Source of the DNA: Amoebophilaceae bacterium
GTDB lineage: Bacteria > Bacteroidota > Bacteroidia > Cytophagales > Amoebophilaceae
Assembly: GCA_025455725.1 (NCBI GenBank)
Contig: JALOLY010000002.1
Span: forward strand, 4,295 to 68,294
Length of the DNA stretch: 64,000 nt
Direction: 5' to 3'
This document shows, piece by piece, positions 1 to 9,807 of the stretch. Position 1 is the stretch's first letter. Every line of letters begins with the position of its first letter. A program made the translations under genes and the position numbers. The notes below the pieces were generated by a model. It worked only from the letters and a program-made list of their open reading frames with translations. It was not told where the DNA came from and did no database searches.

Positions 1-2205
1 ATCGACAGCTTGCTGGTGGCAGAACAAAAAGCAGCCATGCCCGCACAAAAAATACCTACAGAATTTCGGGTTACCTCGAACAACGACCAGACAAAACCAT
101 CAACACGGGAGACAAGTACACCGCCAGAAGACGCCTCGTCCGTGTCTCCACTTTTCAGATTATTGAAAGGGAAGTATGGCTTTGTTTATGCAGTAGACGA
201 CGTGGCAATCATCAATAGCATTTTTGCCCGTAATGATGTAAAAGCGCTCTTGCCCAACGATTTGCAATGGCTGTGGGACGTAAAGCCTCATACAACACCA
301 GAGGGTACAACAGTAATAGGACTTTATCCTATCAAGCAACGCCGCGGTGGCCAAGCTGCTTTAGAGGGCGATGTCATTACAAATGCACGCCAAGTGTTTG
401 ATGACCGTGGAAAGCCTGCCGTGAGCATACAAATGAACAACAGTGGGGCCCGGGCCTGGAAAAAGATAACCGCCAATAACATCAATCGACGCATTGCCAT
501 TACCTTAGACAAGCATGTGTATTCAGCACCAGTAGTCAACACAGAGATTCCCAGTGGCAACTCCCAAATCACAGGTAATTTTACACTTGAAGAAGCCAAA
601 GACCTGGCCAATATCCTTCAGGCTGGTTCCTTACCGGCCCCTGTTAAGATTGTTGAAGAGGCAATCATTGGCCCTACCCTTAGCAAGCGAGCACAAACAG
701 AGGGTATTGCTTCCATGCTCTTGGGGCTCGGACTAGTCGTTTTGTTCATGGGCCTTTACTATGCCAAAGGAGGATTGATTGCCAACCTAGCACTCCTCTT
801 CAACATCCTGTTTATTATGGGCATACTGGCGCAGCTCAATGCTGTCCTGACCTTGCCCGGCATTGCAGGCATTGTGCTCACCATCGGCATGTCGATCGAC
901 GCTAATGTGCTGATTTTTGAACGCATTCGCGAAGAATTGAAATCGGGAGTACCGATGAGCATAGCGATTGATCGTGGCTATCAAAAAGCTTATAGCTCTA
1001 TCATCGATTCAAATGTCACTACTTTTTTGACGGGTGCTATTCTGTATGTGCTGGGTCAAGGACCTGTACGTGGCTTTGCTACTACTTTAATGATCGGCAT
1101 TGTGAGCTCTTTTTTTTCTGCAGTGTTTATTACACGCGTGGTCATGAGTTGGATAGTCAACCGCGGTCAAGAGAGTCGCCTCACTTTCTCCTTTGCCTAT
1201 AGCAAAGATTTATTGAGCAAATTCCACATAGATTTCCTGAAACTGCGTCGTTTTTCCTACGCAGTTTCGCTAGTCTTCATAGGTATAGGTTTTGTACTCA
1301 TGGTACAACAAGGTGGCCTTAATCTGGGTGTTGACTTCACAGGTGGAAGATCCTACGTGGTGGCCCTTAGTCGGCCCATAGAGCCTTCGGCACTAAAAAC
1401 CCAACTGGCTGATTACTTTGGTGATCAGGGTACAGAGGTCAAAACCTACGGTGCTAATAACGTACTCAAGGTTACGACTAGCTATTTAATGCAAAATGAG
1501 GCTGAAGAAACCGATGTAACGGTACAACACGCCTTGGTGCAAGGAATCCAGAGCCTTACAGGACTCACGTATGCTGCTGACGCAGAGGCTGTCCTAGAAG
1601 GAATGTTTACCATTGCTAGTACTTCTAAGGTAGGAGCCACCATTGCAGGTGATATTAAATCGGCCGCCCGGCAATCCATTTTCTCCGCTTTAATCATGAT
1701 CTTCCTCTACATCCTAGTGCGTTTTCGCAGCTGGCAATTCGGATTAGCAGCGGTGATAGCTCTGTTTCATGACAGTCTGGCTGTATTTGCCTCCATGGCT
1801 ATGGCTAGGGCCATAGGCTACGCTTACGAAGTCGACCAGGTGTTTGTTGCCGCTATCCTCACTGTCATTGGTTACTCTATCAATGATACAGTGGTGATAT
1901 TTGATCGGATCAGAGAAAGACTAACCATGGAAACAGGTGGTAACTTCCAAGGAGTAGCCAACCGTTCTATCAATGAAACCATGAGCCGCACATTGATTAC
2001 CTCTTTGACTACGCTCATTGCCGTAGTGATCCTGTTCGTCTTCGGTGGTGAGGTGCTACGAGGGTTCTCTTTTTCGTTGATGGTAGGCATCATTTTTGGC
2101 ACATACTCTTCCATCTTTATTGCTACGCCGCTGGCTATTGATCTTTCTAAGATCTCGCTCGGCAAAAAAGTCTTCTCCCAGAGATACCACACGAAAAAGG
2201 GGTAA
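1..2205 (+). CDS. secDF: Protein translocase SecDF, fused (5' end outside window)
   Basis: SecD and SecF are joined in one chain, as is usual in Bacteroidota. The protein sits in the inner membrane and uses the proton gradient to help SecYEG pull preproteins into the periplasm. The window opens inside the SecD periplasmic region and about 735 residues are visible; the reading frame is open from base 1, so the real start lies upstream. The SecD membrane half carries DANVLIFERIREE (about 300-312). The SecF half begins with GVDFTGG (about 445) and later has NDTVVIFDRIRER. Two six-helix blocks are visible. No same-strand gene follows for about 6 kb, so it ends its transcription unit. Confidence 0.96.
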   Translation: MDSLLVAEQKAAMPAQKIPTEFRVTSNNDQTKPSTRETSTPPEDASSVSPLFRLLKGKYGFVYAVDDVAIINSIFARNDVKALLPNDLQWLWDVKPHTTPEGTTVIGLYPIKQRRGGQAALEGDVITNARQVFDDRGKPAVSIQMNNSGARAWKKITANNINRRIAITLDKHVYSAPVVNTEIPSGNSQITGNFTLEEAKDLANILQAGSLPAPVKIVEEAIIGPTLSKRAQTEGIASMLLGLGLVVLFMGLYYAKGGLIANLALLFNILFIMGILAQLNAVLTLPGIAGIVLTIGMSIDANVLIFERIREELKSGVPMSIAIDRGYQKAYSSIIDSNVTTFLTGAILYVLGQGPVRGFATTLMIGIVSSFFSAVFITRVVMSWIVNRGQESRLTFSFAYSKDLLSKFHIDFLKLRRFSYAVSLVFIGIGFVLMVQQGGLNLGVDFTGGRSYVVALSRPIEPSALKTQLADYFGDQGTEVKTYGANNVLKVTTSYLMQNEAEETDVTVQHALVQGIQSLTGLTYAADAEAVLEGMFTIASTSKVGATIAGDIKSAARQSIFSALIMIFLYILVRFRSWQFGLAAVIALFHDSLAVFASMAMARAIGYAYEVDQVFVAAILTVIGYSINDTVVIFDRIRERLTMETGGNFQGVANRSINETMSRTLITSLTTLIAVVILFVFGGEVLRGFSFSLMVGIIFGTYSSIFIATPLAIDLSKISLGKKVFSQRYHTKKG

Positions 2206-3221
2206 TCCATTTGGGTCTGGCATGGCGCTACCCAATCATAGCGCATGAACGAGCTAGCTGATCCACGATGCGGGTGTGTAGCCCCCGAATGGCCATCGGC
2301 ACAATGACAAACTCTATTACCTGAAAAACTACCCTAGTTGTTTCTGATATCTTTTAGCGCAAGTATTTCAACAACAGATGCACAACTCAGTATGCGTGTT
2401 GTCAACGCACATAGGCAATCAGACCTACGCCATGCAAGAGTCTCGCGGAGTTGGACACAGAAAACGACTGCAGGCTACTATTCCTTTTTAGAAGCCCTTT
2501 TGATTTATGGAGAAACCAGGAAATTGGGCAACCTTAGAAAGAGTCGATAACAAAAGTTTTTAGTATAGGCTCAAAATTAAGAACGTCCCGGACCTACCCT
2601 TGCGCCTCTTAGAGAAGGGTCGTAGGCACTAGCGGGCTGTACTTCTCTGTTTCTTGCAGTATTAGTTTGCAGTATTAGTACACTACTTGAGACAGTACAG
2701 GCGACAAGGGGAAAAAATGGCCATTGCTGCGTTGAGGTCATGATATCTTCCTTCATTTGTAGTACAATGCTTCCTATTGCTCAAAGCAACTCTTCCGTGT
2801 TGTACCTCTTTTCCACACCCAACATGAGACCGTCGCACGGCTAATTTATGGATTAGAGGAAATTCTAATAACTCGATGCCGTTATCTATTGATTAATCTC
2901 CACGTACCACCCTGAATTCTCCCTAAAAAAGGGGATAAACCGACATGGTTATAAGGAAATGTTTCTCGTCAACTGTAGAAATGTTCATTTAGATGATCCT
3001 ACGCCATACAAAAGTCTGATACTTTGAGCAGTCTCTCTGCCAAAATACAGCGCATCGCCAAAAAATTGGTCACGCGTAGCTAGTATTCAATAAGGGATTA
3101 GAGGAACTAGTCGTGTTTAAGGGTAAGGTATAGCTACTGGTCAAATAGCCAAGGCCTTCGGTGAGGTACAAGCTGAGTTGCGAACGCGAAGACGGGTACT
3201 AAATAAGCAAATACGGCCACC
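2206..3221. other. 1.0-kb spacer without recognisable gene
   Basis: No reading frame here has convincing protein character. The longest, 70 codons from a TTG at 2338, is not family-like. Visible items are a short hairpin just after secDF (GCGCTA 2225-2230 with TAGCGC 2239-2244, no T-run), a 13-bp tandem duplication (2654-2679), and two 20-base stretches at 2424-2443 and 2998-3017 that agree at 18 of 20 positions. It may be decayed DNA. Confidence 0.5.
2654..2679. repeat. 13-bp tandem duplication
   Basis: TTGCAGTATTAGT occurs twice head-to-tail with no mismatch and no spacer, inside the gene-free stretch after secDF. It is most simply a recent slippage or duplication event. Confidence 0.8.
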
Positions 3222-4697
3222 TCAATATGCTTGAGCAAAGACCACACGTTGCCGTGAAGGCTTTCCTGTATACATACAATTCCCTGTTTCTGGAGAGGCA
3301 TCTAAAGGAATACAACGAATGGTGGCTTTGGTAGCTGCCTGTATTTTTTTTTCTGTTTCAGTGGTGCCGTCCCAGTGTGCTAAAACAAACCCCCCCTTCT
3401 GGGCTATCACCGTTTTAAACGCCTCATAGGTGTTTACTGAAGTGGTATGAGTCTCTCTAAAGTCAACTGCACGTTGATAGAGATAGTCCTGGATATCCCT
3501 GAGTAATTTTTGGATAGTGCCTACAACGTTGTCCATACTAATCGTCATCTTTGCTCTGGTATCCCTTCTAGCTAACTCCACTGTATGATTCGCAAGGTCT
3601 ATAGGCCCTATAGCCATGCGCAATGGTACACCCTTGAGTTCATATTCGGCAAATTTCCATCCTGGCTTATGTGTGTCTCGGTCGTCCAGCTTGACAGCCA
3701 CTCCTTGAGCTAGGAGTGCCGCTCGAAGGGTAGTGGCCTGCTGTACAACCAATCTTCGCTCTGCTTCACTTTTATAGACGGGGATGATGACCACCTGGAT
3801 AGGGGCCAATCGAGGCGGTAATACTAGGCCCTCGTCATCTGAATGGGTCATAACCAATGCACCAATTAACCGCGTAGTGACCCCCCATGAAGTACCCCAA
3901 ACATGGTCTAACTGGCCAGCCTGGTTGGTAAAAGTGACTCCAAATGCCTGAGCAAACTTTTGGCCCAAGAAATGCGATGTACCTGCTTGCAACGCTTTGC
4001 CATCTTGCATCAGTGCTTCTATGGTATACGTTTCCTCAGCCCCCGCAAAACGCTCATGCTCCGTTTTGATGCCCTTGAGCAAGGGTAGTGCCATGTAATC
4101 GCGCACAAATTTATCGTAGATATGAAGCATTTGGAGAGCTTCTTGTTTCGCTTCTTCCCGCGTAGCATGAGCCGTATGGCCTTCCTGCCACAATACCTCT
4201 GCCGTGCGCAAAAAAAGTCGTGGACGCATCTCCCAACGCATCATATTACTCCACTGATTAATTAGCAAAGGTAGGTCTCGATACGACTTGATCCAGTTTT
4301 TGTAGGTATGCCAAATGATAGTTTCTGAAGTAGGACGGATAATCAACTCCTCCTCTAGTTGAGCCTCAGGGTCTACTACCACACCTTGTCTATCGCTAGA
4401 TTTTTTTAGCCGATAATGTGTCACAACTGCGCATTCCTTAGCAAATCCCTCTATATGCTCTGCCTCACGACTCAGGTAAGACTTAGGAATCAGTAGCGGG
4501 AAGTAGGCGTTTTCATGGCCCGTAGCTTTGAAAGCTTGATCCAGGATAGCCTGCATCTTTTCCCAGATGGCAAAGCCATAAGGTTTGATAATCATACAAC
4601 CACGTACGGAGGAATTTTCAGCCAATCCCGCTCTTTTGACCAACTCGTTATACCAAGCTGCAAAGTCTTCTGTTCTCTTAGGTAATTTCTGGGCCAT
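3222..4697 (-). CDS. proS: Prolyl-tRNA synthetase, archaeal/eukaryal type
   Basis: It charges tRNA-Pro with proline in the cytoplasm. At 491 residues it is the short ProS form without the inserted editing domain, the form common in Bacteroidota. Class II signs are RPTSET (about 142-147) and the WEMRPRLFLRTAE stretch (about 175). An anticodon-binding domain follows, then a zinc-binding-like C-terminal domain ending in AQAY; a terminal Tyr is typical of this subtype. The start is ATG. It is the last gene of a minus-strand run serS-adk-obg-proS, separated from obg by 249 bases, so it may have its own promoter. Confidence 0.95.
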   Translation of the reverse strand: MAQKLPKRTEDFAAWYNELVKRAGLAENSSVRGCMIIKPYGFAIWEKMQAILDQAFKATGHENAYFPLLIPKSYLSREAEHIEGFAKECAVVTHYRLKKSSDRQGVVVDPEAQLEEELIIRPTSETIIWHTYKNWIKSYRDLPLLINQWSNMMRWEMRPRLFLRTAEVLWQEGHTAHATREEAKQEALQMLHIYDKFVRDYMALPLLKGIKTEHERFAGAEETYTIEALMQDGKALQAGTSHFLGQKFAQAFGVTFTNQAGQLDHVWGTSWGVTTRLIGALVMTHSDDEGLVLPPRLAPIQVVIIPVYKSEAERRLVVQQATTLRAALLAQGVAVKLDDRDTHKPGWKFAEYELKGVPLRMAIGPIDLANHTVELARRDTRAKMTISMDNVVGTIQKLLRDIQDYLYQRAVDFRETHTTSVNTYEAFKTVIAQKGGFVLAHWDGTTETEKKIQAATKATIRCIPLDASPETGNCMYTGKPSRQRVVFAQAY

Positions 4698-4946
4698 GGA
4701 GAGGAGATATTTTTACTAAAATCTTATACTAGTCACTGATAAACGACTTGGCCTTCGAGGGTATGACTCGAGGCTATTCATGGTCAACTGCACCACTCTG
4801 GTACCAACAGCCGGCTAACTAAGTTAGGTAAAGTGGGTGAGGAATGTGTTACCAAGCCGGAAGCCTCGACAACGCAGCACCACAGGAAGTATTCAGGTCT
4901 TAAATTTTGAGACGAGTATACGTTCTTGATGCACTTGTTGATTGAC

Positions 4947-5939
4947 TCACGCATGCAATAACTGCCAGATTTTATCTTTTAGCAGGTCGATACCCTGACC
5001 AGTGATGGAAGAAATTAATGTGTAGCCCACTTTGCTAGGTAGATTTGTTACTACAGCTCTTTCATCTTTTTTGTCCAGCAGATCTGTCTTAGAGAGAACC
5101 AGCAACCTCGGCTTGTCCAGCAACTCGGGATCGTGTGCTCGCAGTTCCTGGACTAGGGTATCGTATGTCTGACGAATATCCGGGCTATCTGCTGCAATGA
5201 CAAACAGCAACACTGCATTACGCTCAATGTGCCTTAAAAAACGGGTTCCCAAACCCCTTCCTGTCGCTGCTCCTTCAATGATGCCGGGAATGTCTGCCAT
5301 GACAAAAGATTGCTTGTCTCTACACGCTACAATACCGAGCTGTGGCACTAAGGTGGTGAAAGGATAGTCGGCAATCTTGGGCTTGGCGGCAGAGACCACG
5401 GACAACAAAGTGGATTTACCAGCATTAGGCAAGCCTACCAAGCCTACATCTGCAAGCAGTTTTAATTCCAAGACTACCCAGCCCTCAACCCCTGGCTCAC
5501 CAGGCTGCGCATAGCGCGGAGTTTGTTGGGTAGCTGATTTGAAGTGGACATTACCCAAGCCCCCTCGACCGCCTCGCATCAATATTTTCTGCGTACCCTC
5601 TTGGATTATTTCCAGTAATATTTGACCTGTGGCACCATCTTTGGCTACAGTACCTAAAGGTACCTGAAGGACGACATCAGCACCGGTAGCACCAAAACGA
5701 CACCCTCCTGCTCCGGATTGGCCATGTGCTGCTGTCACATGCTTTCTGTATCGTAGATGCAGTAGGGTAGATAGCTGGGCACTGCCTTGTAGGATGATAT
5801 GCCCCCCCCGACCGCCATCGCCACCATCAGGCCCCCCTTTGGGTACTGATTTCTCCCTTCTGAAATGCACGGCGCCCGCTCCTCCCTTCCCAGCCTGGGC
5901 ATATAGCTTGACATGATCGATGAAATTCGAGGTAGACAC
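4947..5939 (-). CDS. obgE: Obg family GTPase
   Basis: This ribosome-associated GTPase is involved in 50S assembly and stress control. The N-terminal glycine-rich Obg fold is plain (GGPDGGDGGRGG near 36-47, GGRGGLGN near 123). The G domain follows with GLPNAGKST (P-loop), DIPGIIEGA (switch II) and KTD. At 330 residues it lacks the extra C-terminal OCT domain of some Firmicutes Obg proteins, which is normal for Bacteroidota. The start codon is GTG. It begins 9 bases after adk, so the two are almost certainly co-transcribed. Confidence 0.95.
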   Translation of the reverse strand: MSTSNFIDHVKLYAQAGKGGAGAVHFRREKSVPKGGPDGGDGGRGGHIILQGSAQLSTLLHLRYRKHVTAAHGQSGAGGCRFGATGADVVLQVPLGTVAKDGATGQILLEIIQEGTQKILMRGGRGGLGNVHFKSATQQTPRYAQPGEPGVEGWVVLELKLLADVGLVGLPNAGKSTLLSVVSAAKPKIADYPFTTLVPQLGIVACRDKQSFVMADIPGIIEGAATGRGLGTRFLRHIERNAVLLFVIAADSPDIRQTYDTLVQELRAHDPELLDKPRLLVLSKTDLLDKKDERAVVTNLPSKVGYTLISSITGQGIDLLKDKIWQLLHA

Positions 5940-5948
5940 GGTCTCTTT

Positions 5949-6542
5949 TTACTTTAAGGCTGGCATAACCGATAATTTCCCCATCGCAGCTACGATACGT
6001 TTAAAGATTACATCCACCGCTCCTGACCCACAGACCTTAACTAGTTTGTTTTGCTGGGCATAATATTTAGCTACAGGCAAGGTTGTATCGTGGTATATCC
6101 GCATCCTTGTGGCAATTTTTGCTGCGTCTTGGTCATCCACACGACCTGCTATCTCGGCTCTGGATCTAATTCTTTGAATAAGCTCTTCTTCGGGCACTTC
6201 CAAGAATACTACAACGTCAATATGTATGCCGTAGCGTACCAGCCTCTCTTCTAGGGCCTTTGCTTGAGTAGATGTTCTTGGAAAGCCATCGAATAAGATC
6301 CCGTCTCCATTATCCTTTGCTACCAGTTGTGCTTCGACGATATCGATCACAAGTGCATCGGGTGCCAACTTTCCTACATTGATATATTGGGCTACCTGCT
6401 GTCCTAGGACTGTTTTTTGGTTGATTTGGTCACGTAACAAATCACCAGGTGCAATGTGCACGAGTCGGTATTTTTGGGTTAGTTCTTTGCTTTGAGTGCC
6501 CTTGCCAGCCCCCGGAGGGCCGAATAACGCTATGTTGGTCAT
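5949..6542 (-). CDS. adk: Adenylate kinase
   Basis: It interconverts ATP + AMP and 2 ADP in the cytoplasm. The P-loop GPPGAGKGT lies at residues 8-16, followed by the AMP site (GDLLRDQI), DGFPRT, and a short LID with RAEIAGRVDDQ. At 197 residues it has the short lidded form without the four-cysteine zinc site. It lies 87 bases downstream of serS and 9 bases upstream of obg on the same strand. Confidence 0.96.
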   Translation of the reverse strand: MTNIALFGPPGAGKGTQSKELTQKYRLVHIAPGDLLRDQINQKTVLGQQVAQYINVGKLAPDALVIDIVEAQLVAKDNGDGILFDGFPRTSTQAKALEERLVRYGIHIDVVVFLEVPEEELIQRIRSRAEIAGRVDDQDAAKIATRMRIYHDTTLPVAKYYAQQNKLVKVCGSGAVDVIFKRIVAAMGKLSVMPALK

Positions 6543-6629
6543 CTTTTATTTTCCAGCCTTTTATATGAGTGTGTATCCTGTACCCTTATGTCTAAAAACA
6601 CGCATAGCATCAAACACCTCGTCAATACA

Positions 6630-7904
6630 TCATGCGATAGTCTTGAACCCCGTGTAGGGATGCAAGATAGGTGGGATCCTAATGCCGCTGGCTGTCTGGT
6701 TATTCTCAAGCAATGCGGCCACGATCCTGGGCAATGCAAGTGCACTTCCGTTCAGGGTGTGGGGAAATTGAGTCCTATGATGCTCATCTCTATAACGAAG
6801 CTGCATACGGTGCGTTTGGTAAGCCTCAAAATTACTAATAGAACTAACTTCGAGCCAACGCTGCTGCCCGACAGCCCACACCTCTAAGTCATAAGTAAAC
6901 GCAGCAGTAAAGCCCAGATCGCCACCACAGAGTTTGAGCACTCGATAAGGCAATTCGAGCTTTTCAAGTAAATACCGTACATAAGCACACATCTCTTGTA
7001 ACGCCCCATAGGACTTTTCAGGAAGAGCAATCTGTACCAGTTCTACTTTATCGAATTGGTGTAGCCGGTTGAGCCCTCTTACATGAGTTCCCCAAGAGCC
7101 AGCTTCTCGTCTAAAACAGGGAGTATATGCTACATTTTTGATGGGCAAAACTGTCTGAGAAAGAATATCACCCCGGTACAGGTTAGTCAAAGGCACTTCA
7201 GCAGTTGGAATCAAGTAAAACGTCGTGTCTTTCAGCTGGTACATTTGTCCTTCCTTATCAGGTAGCTGTCCAGTACCATGGGCTGAAGCTTCATTCACCA
7301 CAATGGGGGGCTGTATTTCCTCATAACCTGCGTGCTGGGCTTCATCCAGGAAAAAATTGACGAGGGCCCTTTGGAGCCTGGCGCCTCGGCCTTTATACAC
7401 CGGAAAACCTGCTCCCGTAATTTTATTACCCAATTCAAAGTCAACAAGATCATACTGCCTAGCCAGCTCCCAGTGGGGTAGCTGTGCAGCATTGTTAATA
7501 GGGACTTGACTACTTTGGTAGACGAGTTCATTGTCTGCAGAGCTTTTCCCTTCAGGGACTTCTGCGTTAGGTAAATTGGGCAACTCGTACAAAGCGTGCT
7601 GCAATGCTTTCTCGCAAGCTTGCAGCTGTGGCACCAGCGTCTTCATGGCTATTTTGAGTGTAGTAGTTTGTTCCCTAACTAGGGCTACTTCCTCTCTTTT
7701 TCCCTGCTGCATAAGCTGGCCTATCTGCTTGGTAAGCAGATTTAATTGTGCAGCAGTGCTGTCTACGGACAATTGAGCAGTCTTACGTTGCTGGTCGAGG
7801 ACCAATAGTCTTTCGACGGATTCGGCGGCGTTGTTGAAATGCCTTTTCTGTAGTCTTTGAATGACAAGTGCTTTACTAGTTCTGATGTCATGGATATCAA
7901 GCAT
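6630..7904 (-). CDS. serS: Seryl-tRNA synthetase
   Basis: This class II synthetase charges tRNA-Ser (and tRNA-Sec where present). It has 424 residues, the usual length. An N-terminal helical arm (about 1-110, rich in Leu/Gln/Lys) binds the long variable arm of tRNA-Ser. Motif 2 is seen as PCFRREAGSWG and motif 3 as ALPRIVAALLENNQ near the C-terminus. The ATG start is supported by the family-typical N-terminus MLDIHDIR. It heads the minus-strand run with adk, obg and proS, and is divergent from rho. Confidence 0.96.
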   Translation of the reverse strand: MLDIHDIRTSKALVIQRLQKRHFNNAAESVERLLVLDQQRKTAQLSVDSTAAQLNLLTKQIGQLMQQGKREEVALVREQTTTLKIAMKTLVPQLQACEKALQHALYELPNLPNAEVPEGKSSADNELVYQSSQVPINNAAQLPHWELARQYDLVDFELGNKITGAGFPVYKGRGARLQRALVNFFLDEAQHAGYEEIQPPIVVNEASAHGTGQLPDKEGQMYQLKDTTFYLIPTAEVPLTNLYRGDILSQTVLPIKNVAYTPCFRREAGSWGTHVRGLNRLHQFDKVELVQIALPEKSYGALQEMCAYVRYLLEKLELPYRVLKLCGGDLGFTAAFTYDLEVWAVGQQRWLEVSSISNFEAYQTHRMQLRYRDEHHRTQFPHTLNGSALALPRIVAALLENNQTASGIRIPPILHPYTGFKTIA

Positions 7905-8260
7905 AATCTTCTATAAAATTGACGTAACCCGCCGGGAAGGGAAGTATCAGCGAGACTAAGCTGTCTACTACGAACCAGCAGCCACAAAGTAAGCCATTTT
8001 TATACATGTGGCTTAGGATGCATCATATCCAACACATTTTTTATCATCTAATAAGTGTGCATCAAACTTGACAATGGTGCGTCGTTGCCCTATCATTGTC
8101 TGTTCTGAAGGCAATGGCAGAAATGCTGCCTCTCTGCGTTGATATCCTCAACACTACCTAATAGCAACACTTTTGAATAGCATTACTGTGCGCGTATGAC
8201 TAGCCGCTTGGCTCTCTCGTCGTTTATTATTTCCGTTACTTAACTACACAAAGACAACCC
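7905..8260. other. Divergent spacer between serS and rho
   Basis: This 356-base gap must hold promoters for both neighbours. I see no TAnnTTTG element well placed for either gene, no RNA gene and no coding stretch. Confidence 0.4.
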
Positions 8261-9754
8261 ATGTATAACATTGAAGAACTTGATCTTCGGCTGCTTTCTG
8301 AGCTGAAAGAAATAGCAGCAACCTTACAGATGAGCAATTACAACCACCTATCCAAGCAGGAGCTTATTTATAAAATACTCGACCAACAAGCCATTCTCCC
8401 TGAAACAGCCTCCTCTACCTCTATCCCAAAGGTGACCCTATCAACAGAACCTGGCACGCGGGAATCCGCAAAAGTTGCTACGAGTAAGCCCCCAATGTTA
8501 AAAAAAGAGAACCTCCTACCAGGTAGTGGTAATGAGACAGTCAGCACGACTTTGCCTGAGAGAACGAACACAGGAAAACAAAAAGAACCGAAGAAAGAGG
8601 GAAATAAACCCAGAAAAGAAGCGGGGAATGACATGAGCCTCAACAGCGTTATTGACAGTGAGGGTGTATTAGAAATAATGCAAGATGGCTATGGGTTTTT
8701 GCGCTCCTCAGATTATCACTATCTGACCAGTCCAGATGACACGTACGTTTCTCCTTCACAGATCAAATTATTTGGATTGAAGACAGGCGATACGGTGAAA
8801 GGACAAATCAGACCACCTAAAGAGGGCGAGAAATATTTTGCGTTGCTTAAAGTGATTTCCGTAAACGGAAGGACCACAGAGGAGGTAAGAGACAGAATCG
8901 CGTTTGAGCACTTAACTCCTGTATTCCCAGATGAAAAACTAGAGCTCACCAATGGGCCCTCTCAATACTCTACAAGAATTTTAAGCCTTTTTGCACCCAT
9001 TGGAAAAGGGCAACGTGGTATGCTAGTGGCTCCCCCAAAAACCGGTAAGACAGTACTACTCAAAGAAATTGCCAATGCCATTGCCAAAAATCACCCGGAG
9101 GTATATCTCATCATTTTACTCATTGGAGAGCGACCTGAAGAAGTAACAGATATGGCCCGTAGTGTGGAGGCAGAAGTAGTAGCTTCTACCTTTGATGAGC
9201 AACCAGAACGCCACACCAAGGTGGCCAACATGGTACTTGAAAAAGCAAAGCGGATGGTGGAGTGTGGCCATGATGTAGTCATCCTTCTAGACTCCATTAC
9301 ACGCCTGGCGCGTGCTTACAATACAGTCATGCCTTCCTCAGGAAAAATCTTATCAGGTGGAGTAGACGCTAACGCATTACACAAACCCAAAAGATTCTTT
9401 GGGGCAGCGCGTAATGTAGAAAATGGCGGTTCTTTGACTATTCTAGCTACTGCACTCATTGAGACGGGTTCCAAGATGGATGAAGTAATCTTTGAGGAGT
9501 TTAAAGGCACTGGAAACATGGAGCTACAACTAGATCGAAAATTGGCCAACCGTCGTATCTATCCAGCCATTGATATTCCTTCTTCTGGGACACGCCGTGA
9601 AGATCTGCTACTCACAAGAGAAGCGTTGGCACGTGTGTGGATTTTACGCAAGTTCATGGCAGATATGACTCCCAACGAGGCCATGGACTTCTTGCTCGAT
9701 CGGATGAAAGGTACCCGCAACAACGAAGAGTTTTTGCTCTCCATGAATGACTAG
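8261..9754 (+). CDS. rho: Transcription termination factor Rho
   Basis: This RNA-dependent hexameric ATPase ends transcription. The Rho N-terminal helical domain spans about 1-45. A hydrophilic Lys/Glu/Thr-rich linker (about 50-125) absent from E. coli Rho follows; such insertions are common in Bacteroidota. Next come the cold-shock-like RNA-binding fold (DGYGFLRS near 142) and the ATPase core with PPKTGKT (about 258-264), LLDSITRLARAYN and the Q/R-loop region FGAARNVENGGSLT. It has 497 residues. It is a single-gene unit, followed after about 50 bases by a convergent gene. Confidence 0.97.
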   Translation: MYNIEELDLRLLSELKEIAATLQMSNYNHLSKQELIYKILDQQAILPETASSTSIPKVTLSTEPGTRESAKVATSKPPMLKKENLLPGSGNETVSTTLPERTNTGKQKEPKKEGNKPRKEAGNDMSLNSVIDSEGVLEIMQDGYGFLRSSDYHYLTSPDDTYVSPSQIKLFGLKTGDTVKGQIRPPKEGEKYFALLKVISVNGRTTEEVRDRIAFEHLTPVFPDEKLELTNGPSQYSTRILSLFAPIGKGQRGMLVAPPKTGKTVLLKEIANAIAKNHPEVYLIILLIGERPEEVTDMARSVEAEVVASTFDEQPERHTKVANMVLEKAKRMVECGHDVVILLDSITRLARAYNTVMPSSGKILSGGVDANALHKPKRFFGAARNVENGGSLTILATALIETGSKMDEVIFEEFKGTGNMELQLDRKLANRRIYPAIDIPSSGTRREDLLLTREALARVWILRKFMADMTPNEAMDFLLDRMKGTRNNEEFLLSMND

Positions 9755-9807
9755 ACAAAAGCCGGTAGTACCCCTGGTGTAATCCAGTAGACACGTCAGA
9801 ATACCAT

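Noticed and set aside
8068..8096. TTGACA-N17-TATCAT, close to the E. coli sigma-70 consensus, upstream of rho
   Set aside because: Bacteroidota use the different TTG/TAnnTTTG promoter, which is seen elsewhere in this window, and the site is 165 bases from the rho start; chance is likely.
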